From contig JASEFX010000011.1 in NCBI GenBank assembly GCA_030018265.1, positions 1 through 61,117 on the forward strand: 61,117 nucleotides of DNA. Reading direction: 5' to 3'. The stretch comes from Candidatus Saccharicenans sp. (GTDB taxonomy: Bacteria > Acidobacteriota > Aminicenantia > Aminicenantales > Saccharicenantaceae). The notes below the pieces were generated by a model that ran no database searches, was not told the DNA's origin, and saw only the letters and a program-made list of their open reading frames with translations. This document shows, one piece after another, positions 51,842-61,117 of this stretch (the first letter of the stretch is position 1; each line of letters opens with the position of its first letter). The translations under genes and the position numbers were made by a program.

Positions 51842-51854
51842 TGCCTTGATTGCC

Positions 51855-52301
51855 ATGAGCGATAAAAAAATCCTGGTGGTCGATTATGAAGCATCATCTC
51901 TGGAAGGCCTCACCAGGATTCTGAAAAACCTGAAAGTGCAGGTGATTCAGGCAAGTGATGGGTCTCAGGCTTACGACCTTTTCAAGGGGGAAAAGCCCGA
52001 CCTGGTGATCACCGAAGCGATCCTTCCGAAACTTCATGGGTTTGACCTCACCAGAAAAATTGTTCAGGAGTCAGGCGGAACTGTGCCGGTGATAATTCTG
52101 ACCGGCCTTTACAAGGGGCCGCAGTACCGTCATGAGGCGCTGACGAGTCTGGGGGCGGCCGAGTATCTGGAAAAGCCGGTCGACCCGGAGACATTGCTGG
52201 ATGCGGTCAATCGGCTGCTGACCGCGGAAGATGAAATACAGGACGCTCTGCCCGACCCCGATTCAGTCATTTCCCTTCTGGGTGGAGAAAAAAAAGAGTA
52301 A
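51855..52301 (+). CDS. Atypical stand-alone receiver protein (Glu at the phospho-acceptor position)
   Basis: 148 residues, one CheY-like receiver domain plus an acidic tail (about 128-148), no output domain. KILVVDYEAS supplies one of the usual two acidic metal ligands (second Asp is Tyr11). In DLVITEAILPKLHG the phospho-acceptor Asp is replaced by Glu54. The switch Thr83 (IILTG) and Lys107 (LEKPVD) are retained. Glu mimics phosphorylated Asp in several receivers, so the protein may be locked on or regulated otherwise. No histidine kinase is nearby; accD follows 83 nt downstream. Confidence 0.85.
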   Translation: MSDKKILVVDYEASSLEGLTRILKNLKVQVIQASDGSQAYDLFKGEKPDLVITEAILPKLHGFDLTRKIVQESGGTVPVIILTGLYKGPQYRHEALTSLGAAEYLEKPVDPETLLDAVNRLLTAEDEIQDALPDPDSVISLLGGEKKE

Positions 52302-52384
52302 GTCGAGGCTTAAAAATCTTCTTGATTTAACCTTTATTGAAAAATGCTTGAAAAGATTTGCCGGAGAGTGCAGGAGGTTTTGTG

Positions 52385-53182
52385 ATGGTGGAAAGTCTGT
52401 GGACACGCTGCAACAACTGTCATAAAATTCTTTACAAGCAGGATATCATAGACAACCTCAACGTCTGTCCGGAATGCAACTATCATTTTCGCCTGGGGGC
52501 GATGGACAGGTTGAAAATGCTGTTTGATGATGGGAAGTTTGAACTGCTCGACCACGATCTCTATCCTGTGGATTTTCTCGGGTTTCAGGATCAGCAGAAA
52601 TATGCTGACCGGCTGAAAGAAAGCCAGAAGAAAACCGGACTGCCTGAAGCAATAGTCACCGGCAAGGGAACCATCGGCGGCATTCCGGTGATCATCATGA
52701 CGATGGATTTTGGTTTTATGGGCGGCAGCATGGGCTCGGTGGTTGGAGAAAAAGTGGCCCGGGCGGCCGAGAGGGCGGTGGAGGAAAGACTCCCGCTGAT
52801 CATTGTCTCCTGTTCCGGCGGCGCCAGAATGCAGGAAGGCATGATGTCTCTGATGCAGATGATTAAAACGGCCGCGGCCCTGGCCAGGCTGTCTGAAGCC
52901 AGACTCCCTTACATTTCGGTTATGGCGGATCCCACCACCGGCGGCACCACAGCCAGCTTCGCCATGCTTGGCGATATCAACATCGCTGAGCCGAATGCCC
53001 TTATCGGGTTTGCCGGACCCCGGGTTATAGAGCAGACGATAAAAGAAAAACTCCCGAAGGGATTTCAGCGGGCTGAATTTCTTCTGGCCCACGGCATGCT
53101 GGACGATGTGGTAGAAAGAAAATACCTCCGGAATTATCTGATTAAAGCGCTCCGTCTTTTCCTCAACAGGCCTGAAGAGTGA
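52385..53182 (+). CDS. accD: Acetyl-CoA carboxylase carboxyltransferase subunit beta
   Basis: 265 residues. N-terminal four-Cys zinc ribbon (CNNC...CPEC), then the crotonase-like carboxyltransferase core with [26 protein letters not shown], and [17 protein letters not shown]. First committed step of fatty acid synthesis, together with AccA, which is not adjacent. ATG 52385 is preferred because GCAGGAGG lies at the right distance; the open frame upstream is not conserved. Coupled to folC by TGATG. Confidence 0.96.
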   Translation: MVESLWTRCNNCHKILYKQDIIDNLNVCPECNYHFRLGAMDRLKMLFDDGKFELLDHDLYPVDFLGFQDQQKYADRLKESQKKTGLPEAIVTGKGTIGGIPVIIMTMDFGFMGGSMGSVVGEKVARAAERAVEERLPLIIVSCSGGARMQEGMMSLMQMIKTAAALARLSEARLPYISVMADPTTGGTTASFAMLGDINIAEPNALIGFAGPRVIEQTIKEKLPKGFQRAEFLLAHGMLDDVVERKYLRNYLIKALRLFLNRPEE

Positions 53183-54486
53183 TGAGCTCCCTGAGCCGTT
53201 ATCCCTACCTCGAGCAGGCCAGGCTGTTTGGTATCAGACTCGGCCTGGACAACATTCAGGCGATGCTGGAAGAGTTTGGCCATCCCCATCTTGCTTATCC
53301 CTCGGTTCATGTTGCCGGGACCAACGGGAAGGGTTCGGTCTGCGCGATGCTCGAGAGAATTTTCAGGGAGCACGGCTTTAAGACAGGGCTTTACACCTCG
53401 CCCCACCTGGTTGACGTTCGGGAAAGAATCCAGGTTAACGGCGAGTTTATTCCGGCGGACGAGCTCAGAAAGATTCTGAAGGAAATCGAGAAAAAAGAAA
53501 AAAAACTGAAATCAGAAGGAAAAGTCACCGGGTCGCTCACTTTTTTTGAGATTCTGACCCTGGCGGCCTTCGTTTATTTCCGGCAGGCAGGAGTGCAGCT
53601 GGCGGTGCTGGAAGTGGGCATGGGCGGAAGGTTTGACGCCACCAACGTGGTCAGACCGGAAGTTTCTGTGATTACCACCGTATCGTATGATCATCTACAG
53701 TATCTCGGCTCCAGCCTCCGGAAGATTGCCTTTGAAAAAGCCGGGATAATCAAAGAGGGGGTGCCCTGCGTTTGCGGGGTCAAAAACAAGGAAGCGCTGT
53801 CGGTAATAAAAAAGCGCTGTTTCGAGTGCGGCGCTCCGCTCCGCCTGGTGTTCGAAAAACCGGCGGATTTTCAGACAAAAACTGACCGGGAGGGAGAGAT
53901 TTTTATCTACCGTTCAGGTTCGGCGATTTACAGATTCAGACCATCTCTTCCAGGTAAGCATCAGGGAGAGAATGCGGCGGTGGCTTTCGCCGTGGCAGAG
54001 ACCCTGAGGGAAAAAGGCTGGAAGCTTAAAAAGAAGAAAATCATAGAGGCTCTGGAAAATACCGTGTGGCCGGGAAGGCTGGAGATGGTCAGTTCCTTTC
54101 CTCCGATCATCCTCGACGGCTGTCATAACCCGGCGGGCGCCCGGGCGGTCAGCGAATACTGGAAAAGTCGCATAAAACAACCAGGCATTCTGGTTTTTGC
54201 GGTGATGAAGGATAAGGAAATCGAAAAAATTGCCCGCTGGTTGTTTCCTCTGGCCAGCAGAATAATCCTGACCAGGCCTTCGCTGGAAAGGGCCGCTCTG
54301 CCGGCGGAAATAGCTGAGAGGGTTCCTGAATACCGTAATCGGTATTTTCTCGAGGAGGATGTGCCTTCAGCCATCAGACTGGCCCTGGCGCTTTCCGGCG
54401 CACAGGTTCCGGTGTTGATTGCCGGATCACTGTTCCTGGTGGGTGAGGCCCGCAAATTCCTCCAGTCATACGGCAGAAAAGAGTAA
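53182..54486 (+). CDS. folC: Folylpolyglutamate/dihydrofolate synthase
   Basis: Mur-ligase-fold enzyme that adds glutamate to folates (and dihydropteroate where bifunctional); 434 residues. P-loop VAGTNGKGSVCAMLE, TSPHLVDVRERI, LEVGMGGRFDATNVV, HHQYLGSS-like TVSYDHLQYLG, and HNPAGARAVSEYW in the C-terminal domain. The accD-folC order is common. Start ATG 53182 shares a base with the accD stop. Confidence 0.95.
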   Translation: MSSLSRYPYLEQARLFGIRLGLDNIQAMLEEFGHPHLAYPSVHVAGTNGKGSVCAMLERIFREHGFKTGLYTSPHLVDVRERIQVNGEFIPADELRKILKEIEKKEKKLKSEGKVTGSLTFFEILTLAAFVYFRQAGVQLAVLEVGMGGRFDATNVVRPEVSVITTVSYDHLQYLGSSLRKIAFEKAGIIKEGVPCVCGVKNKEALSVIKKRCFECGAPLRLVFEKPADFQTKTDREGEIFIYRSGSAIYRFRPSLPGKHQGENAAVAFAVAETLREKGWKLKKKKIIEALENTVWPGRLEMVSSFPPIILDGCHNPAGARAVSEYWKSRIKQPGILVFAVMKDKEIEKIARWLFPLASRIILTRPSLERAALPAEIAERVPEYRNRYFLEEDVPSAIRLALALSGAQVPVLIAGSLFLVGEARKFLQSYGRKE

Positions 54487-54570
54487 AGCGCAGGCCGGGC
54501 CAGTTGCTTTTATTGCCCATTAATGTTAATAATTTAATCTTATTTATCGTTATGCCGGAAGGTTGAAGCA

Positions 54571-54987
54571 GTGTTGCAGATTGACCTGACTTTTCTGGCG
54601 GTTTTTGCTCTCGTCTGGATTCTGGTCATAATTCTCAACCGGTTTTTTTTCAGGCCATACCTTGGCATAAGGGAGAAACGCCAGAGAATCCTTAAGGAAA
54701 ACGAAGAAGCCTCGATGCAGGCCATGAGAGAGTACGAGGAGCACCTGATGGAAATTGAGGAAAGGTTGAAAGAAGCCCGTCAGGAATCCAGCCTGCTGAG
54801 GGAAAAAATAATCTCCCGGACGCTGGAAGAGAAAGCCAGGCTGGTGAGCGAAATCCAGAGTGAAGTCAAACAGCAGGTGGAGACGGCCAGAGCTGAACTT
54901 GCCCGGCAAACAGAAGAAATGAAAAAGGAGCTTGACCGGGAAGTAGAAAGGCTGGCCAGACAGATTGAGGAGAAGGTGCTTAATTGA
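54571..54987 (+). CDS. atpF: ATP synthase F0 b-type subunit (first copy)
   Basis: 138 residues: one N-terminal transmembrane helix (about 5-24, VWILVIILNRFFFRPYLGIR) and a long heptad-like helix rich in Glu, Lys and Arg, the peripheral stalk. GTG start at 54571 behind GGAAGG. The C-terminus overlaps the second b-type gene by 4 nt, a b/b' pair as in photosynthetic and Acidobacteriota-like bacteria. Subunits a and c are absent from the window. Confidence 0.88.
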   Translation: MLQIDLTFLAVFALVWILVIILNRFFFRPYLGIREKRQRILKENEEASMQAMREYEEHLMEIEERLKEARQESSLLREKIISRTLEEKARLVSEIQSEVKQQVETARAELARQTEEMKKELDREVERLARQIEEKVLN

Positions 54988-55577
54988 AAAAGCGTAGCTC
55001 GCGCACTGTCCACGTAATTTTGACCGCGCTCGTTCTCTGTGCTTGTGTTCCTGTTCTGGCGGAAGAGAGCCACGGGCATTTTGAGCTGAAAACCTTTCTC
55101 GGCCAGGTAATTAATTTTGTGGTTCTTTTCGGAGGTCTGGCCTATCTGCTGAGAAAGCCGATTGGCAATTATCTCCAGGGCAGGGTTGAACATATTTCCG
55201 CTCTGCTCGAAGCTTCCGAAGCGAGGAAAATCGACTCAAAGAAAAAGCTGGAAGAGGCCACCTCCCGGTTGAACTGCCTGGAAGATGAAATAAACGCCTT
55301 GAAGCGGCAGGTTGAGGAACTGGCTCGCCGGGAGAGTGAGACGATAATGAAAGAGGCTGACAGCGAAGCCAGCCGGCTGAGAAAGCTTGCTGCCGAGGAA
55401 ATTGAGGCTATGACCAGGCTGAGTCTCCAGGAATTAAAAGCCTATGCCATCAACCTGAGCGTGGTGCTGGCCGAGCAGAAAATAAGAGAAAAAATGACCC
55501 CGGAAATGCACCGGAAACTGATCCGCAGAGCGCTTGACAGACTGAGGTCGATCCATGATGCATCGCCTGATAATTAG
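54984..55577 (+). CDS. ATP synthase F0 b-type subunit (second copy) with N-terminal signal-like segment
   Basis: 197 residues. Unlike the first copy it has a basic N-terminus and a hydrophobic signal-like stretch (about 8-26, ending VLAEE) before the true membrane helix (about 33-55, LGQVINFVVLFGGLAYLLRKP), followed by the coiled-coil stalk. If cleaved, the N-terminus would face the periplasm, as expected of b subunits. TTG start overlapping the previous stop (TTGA). Overlaps atpH by 23 nt. Confidence 0.87.
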   Translation: MKKRSSRTVHVILTALVLCACVPVLAEESHGHFELKTFLGQVINFVVLFGGLAYLLRKPIGNYLQGRVEHISALLEASEARKIDSKKKLEEATSRLNCLEDEINALKRQVEELARRESETIMKEADSEASRLRKLAAEEIEAMTRLSLQELKAYAINLSVVLAEQKIREKMTPEMHRKLIRRALDRLRSIHDASPDN

Positions 55578-56097
55578 AAAATACAGCCGGGGATTTGCCC
55601 GGACGGTCGAAAGAGAAGCTGAGTTTCAGAACTGTCTTGAACAGATAAAAGCGCTGGTGGAATTGCTGGTTTCCTCGCCGGTGCTTAAATATTCTCTAAC
55701 TTCAGCCTTTGTGCCGAGAGCTAAGAAAGAGCAATTGCTGGAAGAAATTTTTAAGAGAGGCGAATTTGACCCGAGGGTTATCCGCCTGGTCAAACTCCTT
55801 CTGCAAAAAGAAAAGATAATCCTGCTGCCGGAAATCCTCCAGGACCTGCCGGAGGTCTGGGCGGAAGAAAAAGGAATCGAGCTGGTAGAAGTCAATTCGG
55901 CCGTGGAACTCACAGAAGCGGAGAAAGAAGAGCTGCGGAAAGTGCTTGAAGCCGGCTGGCGGAGGCCGATCCGGCTGTCTTTCCGCCTTAATCCGGAGAT
56001 TATCGGAGGACTGGTGGTCAGGAGAAAAAGCGTTTCCTATGACATTTCTGTCAGGGGAAGTCTTGAGAAAATAAAAGAAATCGTCAGCCAGAGGTAA
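55555..56097 (+). CDS. atpH: ATP synthase F1 delta subunit
   Basis: 180 residues, connects the peripheral stalk to the top of F1. N-terminal six-helix domain (YSRGFARTVEREAEFQNCLEQ...) and the conserved C-terminal strand motif PEIIGGLVVRRKSVSYDISVRGSLEKI. Position between b and alpha is canonical. ATG 55555 inside the preceding gene has GAGG upstream. Confidence 0.92.
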   Translation: MMHRLIIRKYSRGFARTVEREAEFQNCLEQIKALVELLVSSPVLKYSLTSAFVPRAKKEQLLEEIFKRGEFDPRVIRLVKLLLQKEKIILLPEILQDLPEVWAEEKGIELVEVNSAVELTEAEKEELRKVLEAGWRRPIRLSFRLNPEIIGGLVVRRKSVSYDISVRGSLEKIKEIVSQR

Positions 56098-56103
56098 GAG
56101 AAA

Positions 56104-57639
56104 ATGATGCAGTTTAAAGCTGATGAAATTACCAGGATAATTGAGCAGCAGATCCGGGAATCCGGTGAACTGGTCGATATCAAGGAAACCGGCACGGCGG
56201 TCTCGGTGGGAGACGGCATCGCCCGGGTCTACGGTCTGGAAAATGTTATGTACAACGAGTTGCTGGTTTTCCCGAGAAATATTTATGGAGTGGCCCTGAA
56301 TCTCGAGGAAGATTCGGTCGGTGTGATGCTGTTAGGGGAGACCGATCTGGTGAAAGAGGGCGACATAGTCCGCAGGACAAAAGAAATACTCCGGGTTCCG
56401 GCCGGTCCAGCGCTGGTTGGACGGGTGGTCGACCCGCTCGGCAATCCTCTCGACGGCAAGGGTCAGATCAAGACGGATATTTATATGTTTGTGGAGAGGC
56501 TGGCCCCCGGAGTTGTCGACCGCCTTCCCGTGCGCGAACCTCTGCAGACCGGAATAAAAGCCATTGACGCGATGATCCCCATCGGACGGGGTCAGAGAGA
56601 ATTGATCATAGGCGACCGGCAGACCGGAAAAACGACGATCGCCATAGATACGATTCTGAACCAGAAGAATACCGGAGTTATCTGCATTTACGTGGCGATC
56701 GGGCAGAAGAAGTCGACGATCGCTCAGATCATCAAGACGCTGGAAGATTATGGAGCCATGGAATATTCGATCGTGGTGGTGGCTTCGGCTTCAGACCCCT
56801 CAGCGCTGCAATATCTGGCGCCTTACAGCGGCTGCGCCATGGGGGAATATTTCAGGGATAACGGCGGGCACGCGCTGGTCATCTACGACGACCTGTCAAA
56901 GCACGCGGCCGCCTACCGCGAGATTTCGCTGCTGCTGCGCCGTCCGCCCGGACGAGAAGCTTATCCCGGAGACGTATTCTATCTGCACTCGAGGTTGCTC
57001 GAGCGAGCGGCCAAATTAAACGACGAACACGGCGGCGGGTCTCTCACCGCCCTGCCGATCATAGAAACCCAGGCCGGAGATGTTTCCGGTTACATTCCAA
57101 CCAATGTCATTTCGATCACTGACGGGCAGATTTACCTTGAGCCATCTCTTTTCAACGCTGGCATCCGGCCGGCGATTAACGTTGGAATATCGGTTTCCCG
57201 CGTCGGCGGCAGCGCCCAGATCAAGGCGATGAAACAGGTGGCCGGCAAGCTCAGGCTGGACCTTGCCCAGTATCGCGAGCTGCTGACCTTTGCTCAGTTT
57301 GGAACCGAGCTTGACAGGGCAAGCCAGGCCCAGCTCGAACGCGGGCTCCGGCTGACTGAAGTTCTCAAACAGGAGCCCTACAACCCCCTGCCGGTGGAAA
57401 AGCAGATACTGATCATCTACGCCGGAAACCGGGGTTTTCTGGACGAATTTCCCGTTCAGGTCATCAGAAGGTATGAAAAAGAGCTTTATAAATTTTTTGA
57501 AAGCAAATATCCGCATCTGCTTCAGGCGATTGCTGTCAGAAAACAGATAGATATGGAACTGGATGACCAGATAAGCCAGGCGATCAGCGAATTCAACCAG
57601 ATTTTCAAGGAGGAAACACAGATTGCCCGCGCTGATTGA
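56104..57639 (+). CDS. atpA: ATP synthase F1 alpha subunit
   Basis: 511 residues, non-catalytic nucleotide-binding subunit. P-loop [18 protein letters not shown], the arginine-finger-containing [17 protein letters not shown], and the C-terminal helical domain. Nothing unusual in the nucleotide site. Two adjacent ATGs (56104, 56107) are possible; the first is listed. Overlaps atpG by 17 nt. Confidence 0.97.
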   Translation: MMQFKADEITRIIEQQIRESGELVDIKETGTAVSVGDGIARVYGLENVMYNELLVFPRNIYGVALNLEEDSVGVMLLGETDLVKEGDIVRRTKEILRVPAGPALVGRVVDPLGNPLDGKGQIKTDIYMFVERLAPGVVDRLPVREPLQTGIKAIDAMIPIGRGQRELIIGDRQTGKTTIAIDTILNQKNTGVICIYVAIGQKKSTIAQIIKTLEDYGAMEYSIVVVASASDPSALQYLAPYSGCAMGEYFRDNGGHALVIYDDLSKHAAAYREISLLLRRPPGREAYPGDVFYLHSRLLERAAKLNDEHGGGSLTALPIIETQAGDVSGYIPTNVISITDGQIYLEPSLFNAGIRPAINVGISVSRVGGSAQIKAMKQVAGKLRLDLAQYRELLTFAQFGTELDRASQAQLERGLRLTEVLKQEPYNPLPVEKQILIIYAGNRGFLDEFPVQVIRRYEKELYKFFESKYPHLLQAIAVRKQIDMELDDQISQAISEFNQIFKEETQIARAD

Positions 57640-58495
57640 TTTAAGACGCCGGATACAGAGTATCCGCAACACCCAGCAGGTCACCCAGGCGATGAAGACG
57701 GTGGCCACGGCCAGATTCAAGAAGGCCCATCGCCAGGTGATGGAGAAGAGACCCTTCTGGCACGCCTTTCCTGAACTGGCGATGAGCCTCAGCCGGGCGG
57801 CCGGAGGAGTCTGGCATCCTTTTCTGGAAATCCGTCCGGAAAAAAGAATAGAGGTGGTTGTGATCACCGCAGATAAGGGTCTGTGCGGAGCGTTTAATTC
57901 AAACCTGCTCTCAAACGCGGTCAATTTTCTCCAGCAGAAAAAGTCAGCCGCGGAGGTGGAGATAATTCCGGTTGGCCGGAAAGCCAGCCTTTACTTCAAG
58001 CGTCATGAATTTCATATTGACAGGAGCTATGCTGACAGGATCGAACGCCGGGTGCCAGAGGTCAGCCTCGAACTTGCCCGTCATCTCCAGCACCGTTTTG
58101 TTTTTAAGGAAGTGGATGCGGTCTACGTGGTCTACAACGAATTTAAGTCAATCCTCGCTCCGAAAATCACTGTCGACCGTCTGCTTCCGCTCGGCGCGGA
58201 GTCGATCGCAGAAACACCGGTTTACCTTCAGCCTGACTGGGAGCCCGAAGCCAGAAAAATAATAGATTATCTTCTGCGGTTTTACCTTAAGTATCAGCTC
58301 CAGCATTATCTTATCGAGTCTCAGGCGGCCGAACAGGCAGCCCGGATGCTGGCGATGGAGAATGCTACGAAAAACGCTGAAGAATTGATTGCCGACCTGG
58401 TGCTGTTGCTCAATAAGATGCGCCAGGCTTCGATCACGCGCGAGTTGCTGGAAATTCAGACGGCCGTGGAAGCTTTAAGACAGCAAGGAGTTTGA
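57623..58495 (+). CDS. atpG: ATP synthase F1 gamma subunit
   Basis: 290-residue rotor shaft. Two terminal helices form the coiled coil: [22 protein letters not shown] at the start and [30 protein letters not shown] at the end; [14 protein letters not shown] in the Rossmann-like part. TTG start at 57623, selected by the strong AAGGAGG about 10 bases upstream. Confidence 0.96.
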   Translation: MPALIDLRRRIQSIRNTQQVTQAMKTVATARFKKAHRQVMEKRPFWHAFPELAMSLSRAAGGVWHPFLEIRPEKRIEVVVITADKGLCGAFNSNLLSNAVNFLQQKKSAAEVEIIPVGRKASLYFKRHEFHIDRSYADRIERRVPEVSLELARHLQHRFVFKEVDAVYVVYNEFKSILAPKITVDRLLPLGAESIAETPVYLQPDWEPEARKIIDYLLRFYLKYQLQHYLIESQAAEQAARMLAMENATKNAEELIADLVLLLNKMRQASITRELLEIQTAVEALRQQGV

Positions 58496-60208
<1,713 letters not shown>

Positions 60209-60225
<17 letters not shown>

Positions 60226-60958
60226 CCCTGGAATCAGACCTGACGAAACGCTCGATACTTTTTACCATGGAAAGATTCTGGTGCTGCAGCGAAAGCAGGG
60301 ATTCCGTTTTTCGCTGGATGCCCCGCTGCTGGCTGATTTTATCACCACCAGGGAAGGCGAGGAGCTGCTGGAAATTGGCACAGGCTGCGGTGTCATCTCT
60401 CTTCTGCTGAGCCTTAAACCCTTCAAACACATCCTGGCGCTGGAAGTTCAGCCGGTGCTGGCTGACCTGGCCCGGCGCAATGTCATGTTGAACAACCTCG
60501 AAGGCCGGATCACCATACTGCAGAAGGATTTCCGCCAGTATCAACCTTACAGAAAGTTTGACGTGATTTTTTCCAACCCGCCCTACATCCCTCGAAACAG
60601 CGGCTTACTGAGCCCCTGCGAAGAGAAAAACATAGCCAAGCATGAGCTTCTCTGCAGCCTGGAGGAGCTTTTGAAGTTTACCCGGGAGTGGCTCAAGGAG
60701 ACTGGCCGGGCTTTCTTCATTCTCCCGGACAGCCGTCGTCTTGAGTTTGAGCGAGAGGTGGAAAAACACGAGCTGAAAATAAGGGTCAGGCGGTCGGTTT
60801 ATCCCCGGGAAAACCAGCCGGCGAATTTCCTGCTGGCTGAGTGCGGTTTTCAGGCTGATAATCCTGAGGTTCTGCCGCCGCTCATCATATATAACTCCGA
60901 GGGGCGTTACACTCCGGAGATGGAAGAAATTTTCTCCGGCCGTTGCGGAAGAAAATAA
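60209..60958 (+). CDS. TrmN6-like tRNA/N6-adenine methyltransferase
   Basis: 249 residues. SAM-binding LEIGTGCGVISLLLSL (about 50-65) and the amino-methylating NPPY motif (SNPPYIPRNSG) identify the N6-adenine methyltransferase group close to TrmN6 (tRNA1-Val A37). The opening DETLDTFYHGKILVLQRKQGFRFSLDAPLLADF is typical of that family. Start ATG 60209 inside atpC, with GGAAGAAG upstream, so it is the last gene of the atp operon seen here. Confidence 0.88.
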
Positions 60959-61117
60959 ACGAGCGGAGCCGGCTTCTTCCGGACCGATCGGCATGCTTGA
61001 AATTTTATATTAAATACATAAGAATAGTAAGGATTTAACATTAAACGGCAGCCAGCCGGTCAACGGCGGCTGAAAGGGCGATCGGGCTCTTTCGGCTGAT
61101 ATGGCTGGCGGCTGGAT
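60959..61117. other. Gene-free window end with a possible promoter
   Basis: No ORF is supported in the last 159 bases. A CCGG-cttctt-CCGG hairpin (near 60970-60983) lies just after the methyltransferase stop, without a U-tract. TTGAAA (60997-61002) with AAGAAT 17 bases later (61020-61025) is a weak plus-strand promoter candidate for a gene outside the window. CCAGCC near 61052 and GGCTGG near 61102 are inverted copies. Confidence 0.3.

Noticed and set aside
54487-54570. Promoter for the atp operon
   Set aside because: Only poor matches (TTGCTT-17-TAATAA, TTGCCC-16-TAATCT) exist in this AT-rich gap; I cannot choose one with confidence.

Overview
The window reads as a contiguous chromosomal segment of a diderm (two-membrane) bacterium with about 50-55% G+C. 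It is almost entirely housekeeping DNA, with genes packed tightly and no gene-free stretch longer than 300 bases. Outer-membrane biology is evident: Lpt lipopolysaccharide transport, LptE, a complete Tol-Pal set, ComEC and several lipoproteins. The mix is HPr kinase, RapZ and a regulatory PTS beside rpoN, two different ATP synthase b-type subunits, TTG/GTG starts, and an exported protein carrying an AELAKKERERRE-type motif. It resembles Acidobacteriota-like lineages, possibly an uncultured Aminicenantes-type organism. That placement is an inference from gene content. I see no phage, transposon, CRISPR, rRNA or tRNA gene.

Layout. 1-2.6 kb: rph (RNase PH) on the minus strand, divergent from an orphan lipoprotein, then an exported coiled-coil protein. 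2.7-10.2 kb (minus): a probable long unit running btuD-btuF-btuC (vitamin B12/iron-type ABC importer), two small membrane proteins, an exported M20 amidohydrolase and comEC. 10.3-15.4 kb: leuS-lptE-holA (+), rpsT (-), dtd (+). 15.5-19.3 kb (minus): ftsY-ribD-ribE-ribBA. 19.3-30.3 kb (+): recJ, an LptC/LptA-type fusion, lptB, rpoN, long-form hpf, a structured intergenic stretch, ptsN, a short hprK, rapZ, EIIA-Man, HPr and Enzyme I. This joins envelope LPS export to nitrogen/carbon PTS signalling. 30.3-36 kb (minus): tolQ-tolR-tolA/tonB-like-tolB-pal-cpoB-ssb-cupin. 36-38 kb: trkH-trkA potassium uptake (+). 38-44.8 kb: mrfA-type helicase (-) divergent from uvrA-holB-ricT (+). 44.8-47.2 kb: ECF sigma/anti-sigma pair (-), then a tiny ORF and an HD-GYP phosphodiesterase (+). 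47.2-51.7 kb (minus): gltP, ksgA, ftsK. 51.8-61 kb (+): an atypical response regulator, accD-folC, the F1 and stator part of ATP synthase (b, b', delta, alpha, gamma, beta, epsilon; no a or c), and a TrmN6-like methyltransferase.

The most interesting observations are these. (1) Promoters recur with the -10 box ending only 6-9 nt before the start codon (ftsY, tolQ, recJ, uvrA, ftsK and a small membrane protein), which points to leaderless transcription. (2) UvrA lacks about 100 residues at the position of the insertion domain. (3) HPr kinase is reduced to its catalytic domain. (4) LptC and LptA appear merged in one 601-residue protein. (5) A foldable, possibly RNA-encoding segment lies between hpf and ptsN. 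(6) A receiver protein carries Glu where the phospho-acceptor Asp should be. (7) ATP synthase epsilon lacks its C-terminal regulatory helices.
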